Source of the DNA: Comamonadaceae bacterium
GTDB lineage: Bacteria > Pseudomonadota > Gammaproteobacteria > Burkholderiales > Burkholderiaceae_C
Length of the DNA: 32,105 nucleotides
Assembly: GCA_947454355.1 (NCBI GenBank)
Contig: CANGKR010000011.1
Span: 1 to 32,105, forward strand
Direction of reading: 5' to 3'
How positions within the stretch are numbered: position 1 is the stretch's first letter; each line of letters starts with the position of its first letter. Shown here in pieces: positions 8,140 to 15,892 of the stretch. Under the pieces are notes generated by a model, which ran no database searches, was not told where the DNA came from, and was given only the letters and a program-made list of their open reading frames with translations. The position numbers and the translations under genes were made by a program.

Positions 8140-9048
8140 TCAGCGTTCTTCCGCCTGTTGCAACAAATCCTTGAACTGTGAGACCTGCTGGGCATCAATA
8201 CCACCAGCCTGTTCAGCGAGGGCCACCGTGCGCAGACAAAGCGTGGTGTAGAAGTGCAGCATATCCTCGCCCATCGGTGAAATCGCACGCAAATGCTTGT
8301 CAATTGAAGACAGGTCTGCACGGGAAACCGGACCCGGCATGCCACGTGCCACCCCCGCTCGCTGAATAGAGCTGAGCGTGCCCTGAGCCAAAGGTAGCAA
8401 AGCCCGCAAGGCTTGCTCTTCGGTCGCGCCCCATGTTTGCCAGAGGCACACGGCCTGATCGAACAATGCGTTGATGAACTGAGACGTATACCCAGCCGCG
8501 GCATGGTAGCGGCCCCGCATGCCTGCAGGCAATTGATTGGCCACACACCCAAGTCCTTGCGTCATTTCCAACAGCACGCGCATCAAACCTGCATCTTCCG
8601 CTTCTACCGTGATCGTGCAACCTGGCAATGAACTGACGGCTGCGTGCGGATCGCCAAAGGTTTGCATCGGATGAAAACCCCCAATGCAAGCGCCATGCGA
8701 GCGCGCTGTGGTCAAGGCATCCACTTCAGTGACGCCGCTGCAATGCACAGCGGCTTGTCCATTTCGCCACTCCAATTCGTCGCAAGTGTTCTGAATGACA
8801 CTATCTGGTGTGGTCACAAACACCAGATCGCAGGCATCCACCACCGCTTGAGCTGACACAGTGGTACAGCCTTGTATCGGTTCAGCCAAGGCAGCGGCAT
8901 GCGCCTCTACCAGGCTGTGAACCGCCACCACCCTCAGGCCCGATTGGGCCAGGCTCCATGCCAGGGCTTGTCCCAAGCGACCCGCGCCGATGAAACCGAT
9001 GCGCAAGGAGTGTGACGCTCCCAGAGACAGTGTGTTCATCGCGGTCAT
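8140..9048 (-). CDS. Rossmann-fold dehydrogenase with DUF2520 domain
   Basis: A 302-residue protein with an N-terminal NAD(P)-binding domain (IGFIGAGRLGQAL; G21-x-G23-x2-G26) and a helical C-terminal DUF2520 domain marked by YHAAAGYTSQFINALFDQA, LLPLAQGTL and a GPVSRAD stretch. The family resembles 6-phosphogluconate and F420-dependent NADP oxidoreductases; biochemical roles are poorly known. In this operon a role as a 2- or 3-hydroxyacid oxidoreductase is a reasonable inference. Its start overlaps the stop of the upstream gene (ATGA at 9045-9048), and its stop abuts the CitE-like gene. An ATG three codons downstream (9039) is an alternative start. Confidence 0.85.
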   Translation of the reverse strand: MTAMNTLSLGASHSLRIGFIGAGRLGQALAWSLAQSGLRVVAVHSLVEAHAAALAEPIQGCTTVSAQAVVDACDLVFVTTPDSVIQNTCDELEWRNGQAAVHCSGVTEVDALTTARSHGACIGGFHPMQTFGDPHAAVSSLPGCTITVEAEDAGLMRVLLEMTQGLGCVANQLPAGMRGRYHAAAGYTSQFINALFDQAVCLWQTWGATEEQALRALLPLAQGTLSSIQRAGVARGMPGPVSRADLSSIDKHLRAISPMGEDMLHFYTTLCLRTVALAEQAGGIDAQQVSQFKDLLQQAEER

Positions 9049-10190
9049 GCCTTGACCCTGCCGGTCCAGGTTTGATGACCTGCCAGCTGGGACAGGTCAG
9101 GAACGGCCCCTAGCCCTGGTCCGGTAGGCACGGGCACACTTCCGTCTCGCACCGGCAGCAACTCACCCACCACGGCTTCACGCCCCAAATTGGGGTGTGC
9201 ATCGAACTCCAAAACTCCCTCGCCGCCCACTGCTGCCAAAACGTGCAAAGAAGCCAACAAAGAAACACCGCCACCAAAATAATGGGGGCAATACCTTTTA
9301 CCTGCTGCGACTGCTCGTCTTGCCACCTGTGCATTACCGCTCACGCCGCCCCACTTGGTGATGTCAGGTTGAATAACATGCAGAACCGAACCGTCTAAGG
9401 CCTGATCAAACTGCTCGTTGTGAAAATTTTCACCCCCTGCCAACGGTGTTGAGCTGAATTTGGACAGTTCCTCCCATTCGGATGCGGGCGCATCTACACG
9501 CAAGGGCTCTTCAAACCATGCCAACTTCAAAGGTGCGATGGCTTTGACAAAAGCCTTCGCAGCGGGAAGATCCAGGTTTTGATTGGAGTCACAAGTCAAC
9601 TCTACTGAGGGGCCCAGTGCTTCTCGCATGGCTTGCAGGTTGCGGACATCCAAGTCATGCCCAAAACCAGTTTTAAGTTTAAAAGACCGGAAACCCTCGG
9701 CCTGACGGGCTGCAGCAAACACTTCGGGTTGATCGGGGTTGATACCCGTCACATACACAGGCACTTGTTGCGCATCGCGCTGGCTGATCATGCGGTGTAA
9801 GGGTTTGTTGGCGCGGCGAGCCACCAGGTCCCAACAGGCGATGTCGATACCGGCCAAGACCTGCGCAATCGGTCCCACTTCCAAGGTTTGTAGCACCAAT
9901 ACTTCAAGTTCCTGACTGAGCTGGCGAAACAACTGCTCGGGCGAATCAAAATGCTTGCCGACCATGCGTTCACCCAAATCAATCGACAAGCGTGCACGGT
10001 GTTCGGCACCACTGGCGGGCCAATTGGCCCAGACTTCACCCCAGCCTTCAGCGCCATGGTCGTCGACCACACGGAGCAAGACCATTGGCCGATCGCGGAA
10101 GGTCCCAAATGCCACTTTGATGGGCATCTTAACGGGTACCCGAATGCAAAAAGCTTCGATCGAAACCAGATGGAGTGACAGGTCGTGCAT
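9045..10190 (-). CDS. Mandelate racemase/muconate-lactonizing (enolase superfamily) enzyme
   Basis: An acid-sugar dehydratase or racemase candidate of about 381 residues. The MR-type catalytic set is visible: KxK motif K171/K173 (FKLKTG), metal ligands D201 (TCDSNQN), E227 or E228 (WFEEPL) and E254 (GGENFH), and the His-Asp dyad D276 (QPDITKWGG) with H303 (CPHYFGG). Having both the KxK and His-Asp arrangements fits the mandelate racemase subgroup rather than MLE; many such proteins dehydrate aldonic or aldaric acids. ATG 10190 is chosen because AAGGA lies eight bases upstream and it avoids the 29-base overlap of a start at 10241. It sits directly after a lactonase gene, a common pairing in sugar-acid pathways. 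Confidence 0.92.
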   Translation of the reverse strand: MHDLSLHLVSIEAFCIRVPVKMPIKVAFGTFRDRPMVLLRVVDDHGAEGWGEVWANWPASGAEHRARLSIDLGERMVGKHFDSPEQLFRQLSQELEVLVLQTLEVGPIAQVLAGIDIACWDLVARRANKPLHRMISQRDAQQVPVYVTGINPDQPEVFAAARQAEGFRSFKLKTGFGHDLDVRNLQAMREALGPSVELTCDSNQNLDLPAAKAFVKAIAPLKLAWFEEPLRVDAPASEWEELSKFSSTPLAGGENFHNEQFDQALDGSVLHVIQPDITKWGGVSGNAQVARRAVAAGKRYCPHYFGGGVSLLASLHVLAAVGGEGVLEFDAHPNLGREAVVGELLPVRDGSVPVPTGPGLGAVPDLSQLAGHQTWTGRVKA

Positions 10191-10212
10191 GCTCAATTTC
10201 CTTGTGAATATG

Positions 10213-11136
10213 TCATTGGGCGCGAGGCCCGTGGATTGCAAAACGGGGTTCTGGTAAACCGCGAACTCCCGGGCGAAGGGCCATCAAGGCGCCGGCCATC
10301 GGGTGCGCCAATCGTTCTTCCTCGCTCATGTGCTGAGAAGTGCTGGTGATATACAAAATGTCCAATTCCGGACCGCCAAAGGCGCAGCAAGTCGGTCGGT
10401 CTACCGGCAAATCCAAGATCCGATCCAAACGACCGTCGGGTGCAAAACGCAAGAGTCGCCCACCATTGAATTCGGCATTCCACAAAAAACCTTCGGCATC
10501 GACAGCCGATCCATCCGGGAATGCGGGGGGGGTGCTTTCTGCAAATACCCTTGCTTTTCCCATGGTTCCGGTCTCCGGGGCATAGGTATGGGCATAAATT
10601 CGGTAATGCAATGAATCGGCGAAATACAATGTATCCCCTCCCGGACTGAAGGCCAGGCTGTTGGGGATACACACCCCTTGCAGGACCGGCTGCAGCGGAC
10701 CCGCGCCTTCCAAACAGAACAGCGTTCCTTCAGGTGCACGGGTGATGTTGTGCATGCTGCCGACCCAAAACCTGCCACGCTCGTCGCACCGTCCATCATT
10801 GAAACGATGCCCCTCCGGCATCTGCAGATTCGACAAGAAAGGCTTCAGGTGACCGTCCGCAGGATCGAAAAGTGCCATCTGATTGGGCAAAGCCACCAAC
10901 AAGCGACTGTCATCGGTCAAGGCGATTGAGCCGACCAGATCTGGCATGGCCCAGGTGTCCACGACGCCTGTGTCATGGCACAAACGCCGAATCGCAGGAC
11001 GGCGGATGTCGACCCAATACAGACAATTGGCGATGCCGTCCCACAACGGGCACTCCCCCAGAATGTCGGATTGTGTCCCCACGCGTTGCAATTCATGCGA
11101 CGCCATGGCCTGCTGTGGTGCCTTGAAATCATTCAT
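10213..11136 (-). CDS. SMP-30/gluconolactonase family lactonase
   Basis: A six-bladed beta-propeller lactonase of about 307 residues, which opens sugar-acid lactones. Numbered from ATG 11136, expected metal ligands are E28 (ILGECPLWD), N159 (CIPNSLAF) and D208 (FPDGSAVD), plus the substrate-side RFNDGRCD at 111-118. It is the first gene of the leftward operon, opposite the SDR-transporter operon, with a 32-bp perfect dyad between them. The start is uncertain: GTG 11157, ATG 11136 and ATG 11106 are all in frame and none has a good Shine-Dalgarno; the domain itself begins near residue 15. Partner enzymes (SDR upstream, enolase-superfamily downstream) support an oxidise-open-dehydrate order. Confidence 0.9.
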   Translation of the reverse strand: MNDFKAPQQAMASHELQRVGTQSDILGECPLWDGIANCLYWVDIRRPAIRRLCHDTGVVDTWAMPDLVGSIALTDDSRLLVALPNQMALFDPADGHLKPFLSNLQMPEGHRFNDGRCDERGRFWVGSMHNITRAPEGTLFCLEGAGPLQPVLQGVCIPNSLAFSPGGDTLYFADSLHYRIYAHTYAPETGTMGKARVFAESTPPAFPDGSAVDAEGFLWNAEFNGGRLLRFAPDGRLDRILDLPVDRPTCCAFGGPELDILYITSTSQHMSEEERLAHPMAGALMALRPGVRGLPEPRFAIHGPRAQ

Positions 11137-11197
11137 AACGTCGATGCTAGAAGCCACCGTGCCGTCAGGGAATCAAATTTGCAGCAAACTGACCTTG

Positions 11198-11229
11198 ACA
11201 CAAACGCAAGGCCAGCCTTGCGTTTGTGT
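11198..11229. promoter_or_regulatory. Perfect 32-bp inverted repeat between divergent catabolic operons
   Basis: ACACAAACGCAAGGC (11198-11212) is followed by CA and then its exact reverse complement (11215-11229). It lies about 60 bases upstream of the lactonase gene and about 85 bases upstream of the SDR gene, where a shared operator is expected. Neither side has a T-run, so it is not a usual rho-independent terminator. The regulator is unknown; the LysR-type gene in the island is the only local candidate, though LysR sites are normally shorter and less perfect. Confidence 0.7.
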
Positions 11230-11313
11230 GAAGTGTGCATTGACCAAGTTTCAATTCCACCCCGACTGCATGCCCATTAGGATGACACCACTGATAAACA
11301 AGCTGTGAACCTC

Positions 11314-12126
11314 ATGAATGCAACCACCTCTTTGGATGCCACTCCACCATTGTTTGGCGATCTGGCACCCCAAAAGCTTTTTTCACTCGCGGGCCAAGTG
11401 GTGATGATCACGGGCGCTGCCGGAGGTATTGGTGGCGCTCTGGCCCGCGGCTTTGCTGCTGCTGGTGCCAAACTCATCGCCTGTGACCTTGTGCCGCGCA
11501 TGCACGATCTGGCCGATCAATGGCGTACCCAAGGTATGGATGTCGAGTCCATGGTCTTTGATGTCACCCGCGAAGACGATATCGCCAATGCTTTTGCCCA
11601 AGTGACCGAGAGACATGGCCGGCTGGATGTGCTGGTCAACAATGCTGGCGTTATTGTGCGCACACCCTTTCTTGAATTGGAGCGCCATGAATGGCAAAAG
11701 GTCATGGACACCGACCTGACTGCCTGCTTTTTAATGGCACAGCATGCGGCGCGCATGATGGTGGCGCAAGGTCATGGCCGCATCATTCACCTGAGTTCCA
11801 TCATGAACCATGTGGCACGCCCTAATCTGGTGCCCTATGTGGTGGCCAAAGGCGGCGTCTCTGCTTTGACTCGCGCCATGGCTGCAGACTTGGGCGGCAC
11901 AGGCGTGACCGTCAATTCATTGGCACCAGGTTACACCCACACCGAGTTCAGTCAAGCCAAAGATGTTGAATTCAATGCATTTGTGTCAGGCTGGACGCCC
12001 GCACGCCGCTGGGGTCAACCCGAGGACCTGTGCGGCGCTGCATTGCTCCTGGCCTCGGGCGCTGGCGCCTACATCAACGGTCAAACCCTGTATGTGGATG
12101 GCGGCTTTTTGGCTGTCACCCGCTGA
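11314..12126 (+). CDS. Short-chain dehydrogenase/reductase (gluconate 5-dehydrogenase-like)
   Basis: Classical SDR of about 270 residues. Cofactor motif TGAAGGIG (33-40 from ATG 11314), NNAG at 109-112, and the catalytic Ser (HLSS, 161-162), Y175 and K179 (PYVVAK). The family oxidises secondary alcohols on sugars or sugar acids. It has an N-terminal extension of roughly 20 residues. GTG 11305 is an alternative start three codons upstream; neither has a clear Shine-Dalgarno. It leads the rightward operon and is followed 16 bases later by the transporter genes, so it probably acts on the imported compound or its early product. Confidence 0.92.
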   Translation: MNATTSLDATPPLFGDLAPQKLFSLAGQVVMITGAAGGIGGALARGFAAAGAKLIACDLVPRMHDLADQWRTQGMDVESMVFDVTREDDIANAFAQVTERHGRLDVLVNNAGVIVRTPFLELERHEWQKVMDTDLTACFLMAQHAARMMVAQGHGRIIHLSSIMNHVARPNLVPYVVAKGGVSALTRAMAADLGGTGVTVNSLAPGYTHTEFSQAKDVEFNAFVSGWTPARRWGQPEDLCGAALLLASGAGAYINGQTLYVDGGFLAVTR

Positions 12127-12142
12127 GGTACAAGGAGTCGAA

Positions 12143-12937
12143 TTGCCCCAGTTATCACTCAGTCACTTGCTGCAGGCCTACCGGCCGATGTGGGTTTCGC
12201 TGCGCGCCTTTGCCGGCTTTTTCCTGCTTTGGTGGCTACTCCATCTTTGGAACGGCAACCCTTTGCAACTGCCTTCACCCGGGAAAGTGTTTGAAGCCCT
12301 CTGGGCTTTGCTGCGTGAAGGCGAAATCGCAGAACACGCTGGGGTCAGCACAGTGCGGATGTTGCTGGCCTTGAGTTTGGCTGTCATTGTGGCTGTCCCC
12401 TTGGGTTTTGTCATGGGCCTGTCGAGACATGCCGAGGAACTCATTGGACCTATGGTGGAAATGCTCAGGCCCATCTCCGGGATCGCGTGGCTGCCCTTGG
12501 CGCTGTTCATCTTCGGAGTGGGTGACACCTTGCCCGTGTTCATCATGTTCTATGTGGGCTTTTTCCCCATCTTATTGAACACGGTGGCGGGTGTTCGGCA
12601 AACCGATCGACGTTTGCTGTCAGCCGCTAAGACCATGGGTGTTCGGCCTCTGCCCTTGCTGCTTTATGTGCTGGTGCCCTCGGCCCTGCCTACCATCATG
12701 GTCGGGATCCGATTGGCTTTCGCCGCCAGTTGGGCGGCTATCGTAGCGGCCGAGCTGATCGGTGCACCCAGTGGCCTGGGCTTTGCGATCGAGTGGTACC
12801 GGCAACTCTTGATGACGCCCAAAGTCTTTGCCTTCATCCTAGCCATTGGCGTGGTCGGCTATTTGTGCGATCTGGGATTGCGAGCCCTGCAGAAAAAACT
12901 GACCCCCTGGACCGAAGGTTCAGGCATCGTGCCATGA
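12143..12937 (+). CDS. ABC transporter permease (SsuC/TauC type), first copy
   Basis: Inner-membrane permease of 264 residues of the nitrate/sulfonate/taurine class. Several hydrophobic segments are visible (for example FAGFFLLWWLLHLW, LLALSLAVIVAVPLGFVMGL, TLPVFIMFYVGFFPILL), and the EAA-type loop that contacts the ATPase reads LLSAAKTMGVRP with the usual later LVPSALPTI. I chose TTG 12143: AAGGAG lies five bases upstream, and it gives the normal family length and N terminus. The longer open frame runs back into the SDR gene and is not credible as coding. Its stop overlaps the second permease start (ATGA). Confidence 0.9.
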   Translation: MPQLSLSHLLQAYRPMWVSLRAFAGFFLLWWLLHLWNGNPLQLPSPGKVFEALWALLREGEIAEHAGVSTVRMLLALSLAVIVAVPLGFVMGLSRHAEELIGPMVEMLRPISGIAWLPLALFIFGVGDTLPVFIMFYVGFFPILLNTVAGVRQTDRRLLSAAKTMGVRPLPLLLYVLVPSALPTIMVGIRLAFAASWAAIVAAELIGAPSGLGFAIEWYRQLLMTPKVFAFILAIGVVGYLCDLGLRALQKKLTPWTEGSGIVP

Positions 12938-13728
12938 AACACTCTGTCGATAACCGAACACAGGTCATTGTTCGACATCTGGCCTTGCCCGCCTTGCTTA
13001 TCATGGTCTGGCAACTTTGGGCTTTGAATTTACCGGCAGGCAGCCCCGCTCCCTCCCCCGTCAAAGTCGTTCAAACTTTTGGCGAATTGCTGAGCAAAGG
13101 CTCTTTGATCTCGGCCACGGTTCAAAGTATGGGGCGAGTCCTGATGGGCTTCGCCATGGCATCCGTGTTGGGCATCATCTTGGGCTTGCTCATGGGTTCG
13201 AGTCGGGCCATGCGTGAAAACCTGGACCCGATCATCGAGAGCTTCAGACCCATCGCACCGATGGCCATTTTGCCGATCGCCATCTTGTGGCTGGGCACCG
13301 GAACGCCCACCGCTTTGGCCATCGTGGCCTATGCCTCTTTTTTTCCTGTAGTCGTCAACACCGTACACGGCGTCAGTCATGTGGATCGCAAACTGATTCT
13401 GGCGGCCAGGACGATGGGGATTTCTCAATGGACCATCCTCACACGGGTGGTTTTACCAGGTGCATTGCCCTCGATTTTGCTAGGCACAAGGCTGGCCATG
13501 GGGGTGGCTTGGACGGCCATCATCGCAGCCGAACTGGCTGTGGGAGCCAAATCTGGCGGCGGAGGCTCCGGCGGCATCGGCCAAATGATGTTCGTGTTCT
13601 ACGCCTACAACATCGATCTCAATGCCATTGTGGTTTGCATGACCGTGGTGGGCCTGGTCGCCCTGTGTATCGATCAAATTTTCAGAGTCCTCGAAAAACG
13701 TCTGATCCCATGGAGACAAGAAGTATGA
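12934..13728 (+). CDS. ABC transporter permease (SsuC/TauC type), second copy
   Basis: Second membrane subunit, also 264 residues, with an N-terminal membrane helix (LALPALLIMVWQLWAL), further helices (VLMGFAMASVLGIILGLLMG, ALAIVAYASFFPVVV) and the EAA loop LILAARTMGISQ followed by VVLPGALPSILLG. It is clearly related to the first permease, so the importer is likely to use a permease heterodimer instead of the single SsuC/TauC permease of classical systems. A glycine-rich stretch (KSGGGGSGGIGQ) replaces the usual linker before the last helices. ATG 12934 overlaps the upstream stop, and its own stop overlaps the ATPase start (ATGA). Confidence 0.9.
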   Translation: MKHSVDNRTQVIVRHLALPALLIMVWQLWALNLPAGSPAPSPVKVVQTFGELLSKGSLISATVQSMGRVLMGFAMASVLGIILGLLMGSSRAMRENLDPIIESFRPIAPMAILPIAILWLGTGTPTALAIVAYASFFPVVVNTVHGVSHVDRKLILAARTMGISQWTILTRVVLPGALPSILLGTRLAMGVAWTAIIAAELAVGAKSGGGGSGGIGQMMFVFYAYNIDLNAIVVCMTVVGLVALCIDQIFRVLEKRLIPWRQEV

Positions 13729-14591
13729 CCCCCCCCACCGCCGACACCAAACTGCGCCTGACAGGCGTGACCAAGAGTTTTTTCACGCCCCGAACCGGGA
13801 CCAACACTCTGGCCGTAGCAGAAATGAACCTGGACATCCAGACTGGAGAATTCATTTGCATCGTCGGTCCTTCCGGTTGCGGAAAATCCACCGTACTGAA
13901 CATGATTGCGGGCCTGGACCAACCCAGCGGTGGTCGGATCGAAAAAGACGGCCAAGGTATCACCGGGCCAGGTGCCGATCGGGGTGTGATGTTCCAAGAC
14001 TATGCCTTGATGCCTTGGCAGTCCGTCGAAGACAACGTGGGATTTGGCCTGCGTCACGGCACACCAGGTGAGAACATGTCGACCAAGCAACGCCAAGAGC
14101 GCGTTGCTCATTTCATCGATTTGGTGGGTCTCAAAGGGTCTGAGCACAAATACCCGCACCAATTATCTGGTGGCATGAGACAACGTGTGGCATTGGCTCG
14201 GTTGTTGGCTAATGGCCCAGACATCCTGCTGCTGGATGAGCCACTGGGCGCTTTGGACGCACAAACGCGTTTGATTTTGCAAGCCGAGTTGCTGCGCATT
14301 TGGGGCGAAACTTCCCCTGTGTCTGAGCGCAAGACGGCCATCTTCATCACGCATGACATTGAGGAAGCCGTTTTATTGGCAGACCGCGTGGTGGTGATGA
14401 GCACTCATCCGGGGTGTGTGCGCGAGGTGGTCACCATCGACATCCCCAGACCCCGGGCCGGACATGCACGCACCAACCCCCGATTCGGTGTGCTGGTTGA
14501 GCACATCTGGTCCTTGATCCGTGACGAAGCGTTTCGCGCCATCGGCGGCGCGACTTCGGCAGAATCCGCATCCCCAGAAACCACCCACTGA
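13725..14591 (+). CDS. ABC transporter ATP-binding protein (SsuB/TauB type)
   Basis: ATPase of 288 residues energising the importer. Walker A GPSGCGKST at 48-56, Q-loop in VMFQDYALMPW, signature LSGGMRQR from 147, Walker B ILLLDEP with D171/E172, then LGALDAQTR and the switch histidine in FITHDIEEAVLLADR. The MFQDYALMPWQSVEDNV block is typical of the nitrate/sulfonate/taurine ATPases. ATG 13725 overlaps the upstream permease stop by four bases; the open frame further upstream is a shadow within the permease gene. The tail after about residue 270 is extended and Ala/Ser/Thr-rich. Confidence 0.95.
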   Translation: MTPPTADTKLRLTGVTKSFFTPRTGTNTLAVAEMNLDIQTGEFICIVGPSGCGKSTVLNMIAGLDQPSGGRIEKDGQGITGPGADRGVMFQDYALMPWQSVEDNVGFGLRHGTPGENMSTKQRQERVAHFIDLVGLKGSEHKYPHQLSGGMRQRVALARLLANGPDILLLDEPLGALDAQTRLILQAELLRIWGETSPVSERKTAIFITHDIEEAVLLADRVVVMSTHPGCVREVVTIDIPRPRAGHARTNPRFGVLVEHIWSLIRDEAFRAIGGATSAESASPETTH

Positions 14592-14627
14592 GTGGTCCAT
14601 TTTGATTTCAACCCCTAGGAGACATTT

Positions 14628-15863
14628 ATGAAAGCACCTGTATTTCCCACCTCACGTCGCCAGCTGGTTTTAGGTACTGCTGCTGTGGCAGGCATGGCAG
14701 CAACACCTGCATTTGTGCGGGCGCAGTCAGCCCGCAAGGCACTGAAAATCTCGATCGGTCGCATCCCATGGGCGGCAGGCAATTCGCCCATGAGTCAATA
14801 CATGATCAACAACAAGTTGATGGAAAAGCGTGCCGCTGAAGTCGGCTATGACCTCACAATCGACTGGCGCGAATACCCCACAGCTTTGCCCATGGTCGAA
14901 GCCATGGTCGGCAACAACCTGGACATCGGTATGTGGGGCAACACTCCGATCACCCGCGGTATCTCTTCAGGACTGCCCATCAGCCTGTTGTGTGTGGGTG
15001 AGGGTCACTTGCGCTTTTTGATTACCACCCGCAAGGGCTCTCCGATTCGCAACTTACAGGACCTCAAAGGAAAAACTGTCGGAGTGTCCTTGGGCGGCGA
15101 TCCGCAAAGCGCTTTGTTCCAAATGCTGATGTTTGAACTGGGCGTGCAAGACATCAAAGATACAGGCATCAAATTCGTGAACATGCCCACGCATGCCCAA
15201 GCTGCCTCCGTGCCCACAGGTGTGGATGCCACTTGCACCATTTATCCAGCGTATCTGGCCGCTCAAGCCTCCGGCACTGTGGCCATTGCCAATTCGTTTG
15301 GCTTCACTGAAGAATATTACGAAGGCCCCGCAGGCAAAGGTGCTGGTCACATGCTCGCAAGCGTGAAAAAGTCTCCGTTTTACCCCGATGGTTATTATTT
15401 GCATCGCTCATTTTGGATCGGCCGCAATGGTTTGATTGAACAACATCCGCAAGTCGTTGTCGCATTCTTGATGGCGCAGCAAGAAGCCGTTGCCGCTTTG
15501 ACCGCCATGGATGCAGGTGCTGTCTCGCAACTGGTGAAAGACTATTGGAAGCTCGACGCCCCTCAAGGCGCCAAAGTGGTGAAAGACGATGTGCTGTTCT
15601 CCCGCGGTTGGTCTTGGCCTACCGAAAATGATGCACGCGCTATTTTGGAAACCTCCAAGTTCATGGCGGGCAACAAAGTTATTGAAAAGCCTTTGCAATG
15701 GTCACAGATCAAAGACGCCTTCTCCAGAACCGCTCCCCTGATCCGTCAGGCCTATGAGCGCATGGGCTCTAAGCCCAACGCATCCGAATTCACACGCAAT
15801 GATGTTGCCGATTTGCGCGGACGACCTGTGTGGGAAATGGACAAGTGGACCAATCAAAACTGA
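14628..15863 (+). CDS. ABC transporter substrate-binding protein (SsuA/NMT1-like), Tat signal
   Basis: Periplasmic binding protein of 411 residues. The N terminus has a twin-arginine signal (TSRRQLVLG, then a hydrophobic stretch and a likely cut after FVRAQ near residue 34), so it is exported folded. Family features: KALKISIGRIPWAAGNSP at the start of the mature part, DIGMWGNTPITRGISSG, and DLKGKTVGVSLGGDPQS, as in aliphatic-sulfonate/nitrate/taurine or thiamine-precursor binding proteins. Strong Shine-Dalgarno TAGGAGA before ATG. At 411 residues it is longer than SsuA (about 320). The ligand is unknown; the operon partners suggest an organic acid, lactone or sulfonate. Confidence 0.9.
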   Translation: MKAPVFPTSRRQLVLGTAAVAGMAATPAFVRAQSARKALKISIGRIPWAAGNSPMSQYMINNKLMEKRAAEVGYDLTIDWREYPTALPMVEAMVGNNLDIGMWGNTPITRGISSGLPISLLCVGEGHLRFLITTRKGSPIRNLQDLKGKTVGVSLGGDPQSALFQMLMFELGVQDIKDTGIKFVNMPTHAQAASVPTGVDATCTIYPAYLAAQASGTVAIANSFGFTEEYYEGPAGKGAGHMLASVKKSPFYPDGYYLHRSFWIGRNGLIEQHPQVVVAFLMAQQEAVAALTAMDAGAVSQLVKDYWKLDAPQGAKVVKDDVLFSRGWSWPTENDARAILETSKFMAGNKVIEKPLQWSQIKDAFSRTAPLIRQAYERMGSKPNASEFTRNDVADLRGRPVWEMDKWTNQN

Positions 15864-15892
15864 ATCACAAAAACTGAAACTGGAGTCTATTT

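Noticed and set aside
8140-9048. Naming the DUF2520 protein as D-apionate oxidoisomerase (ApnO)
   Set aside because: The C-terminal pattern is DUF2520; I could not confirm the ApnO family from the sequence, so no such name is given.
13287-13724. Extended N terminus of the SsuB-like ATPase
   Set aside because: The extension lies fully within the second permease gene; ATG 13725 gives the normal ATPase start and an ATGA overlap.
5295-14625. Shared 14-base sequence CCCCTAGGAGACAT before the genes at 5310 and 14628
   Set aside because: It is most simply two strong, similar ribosome-binding sites; not evidence of a repeat element or joint regulation.
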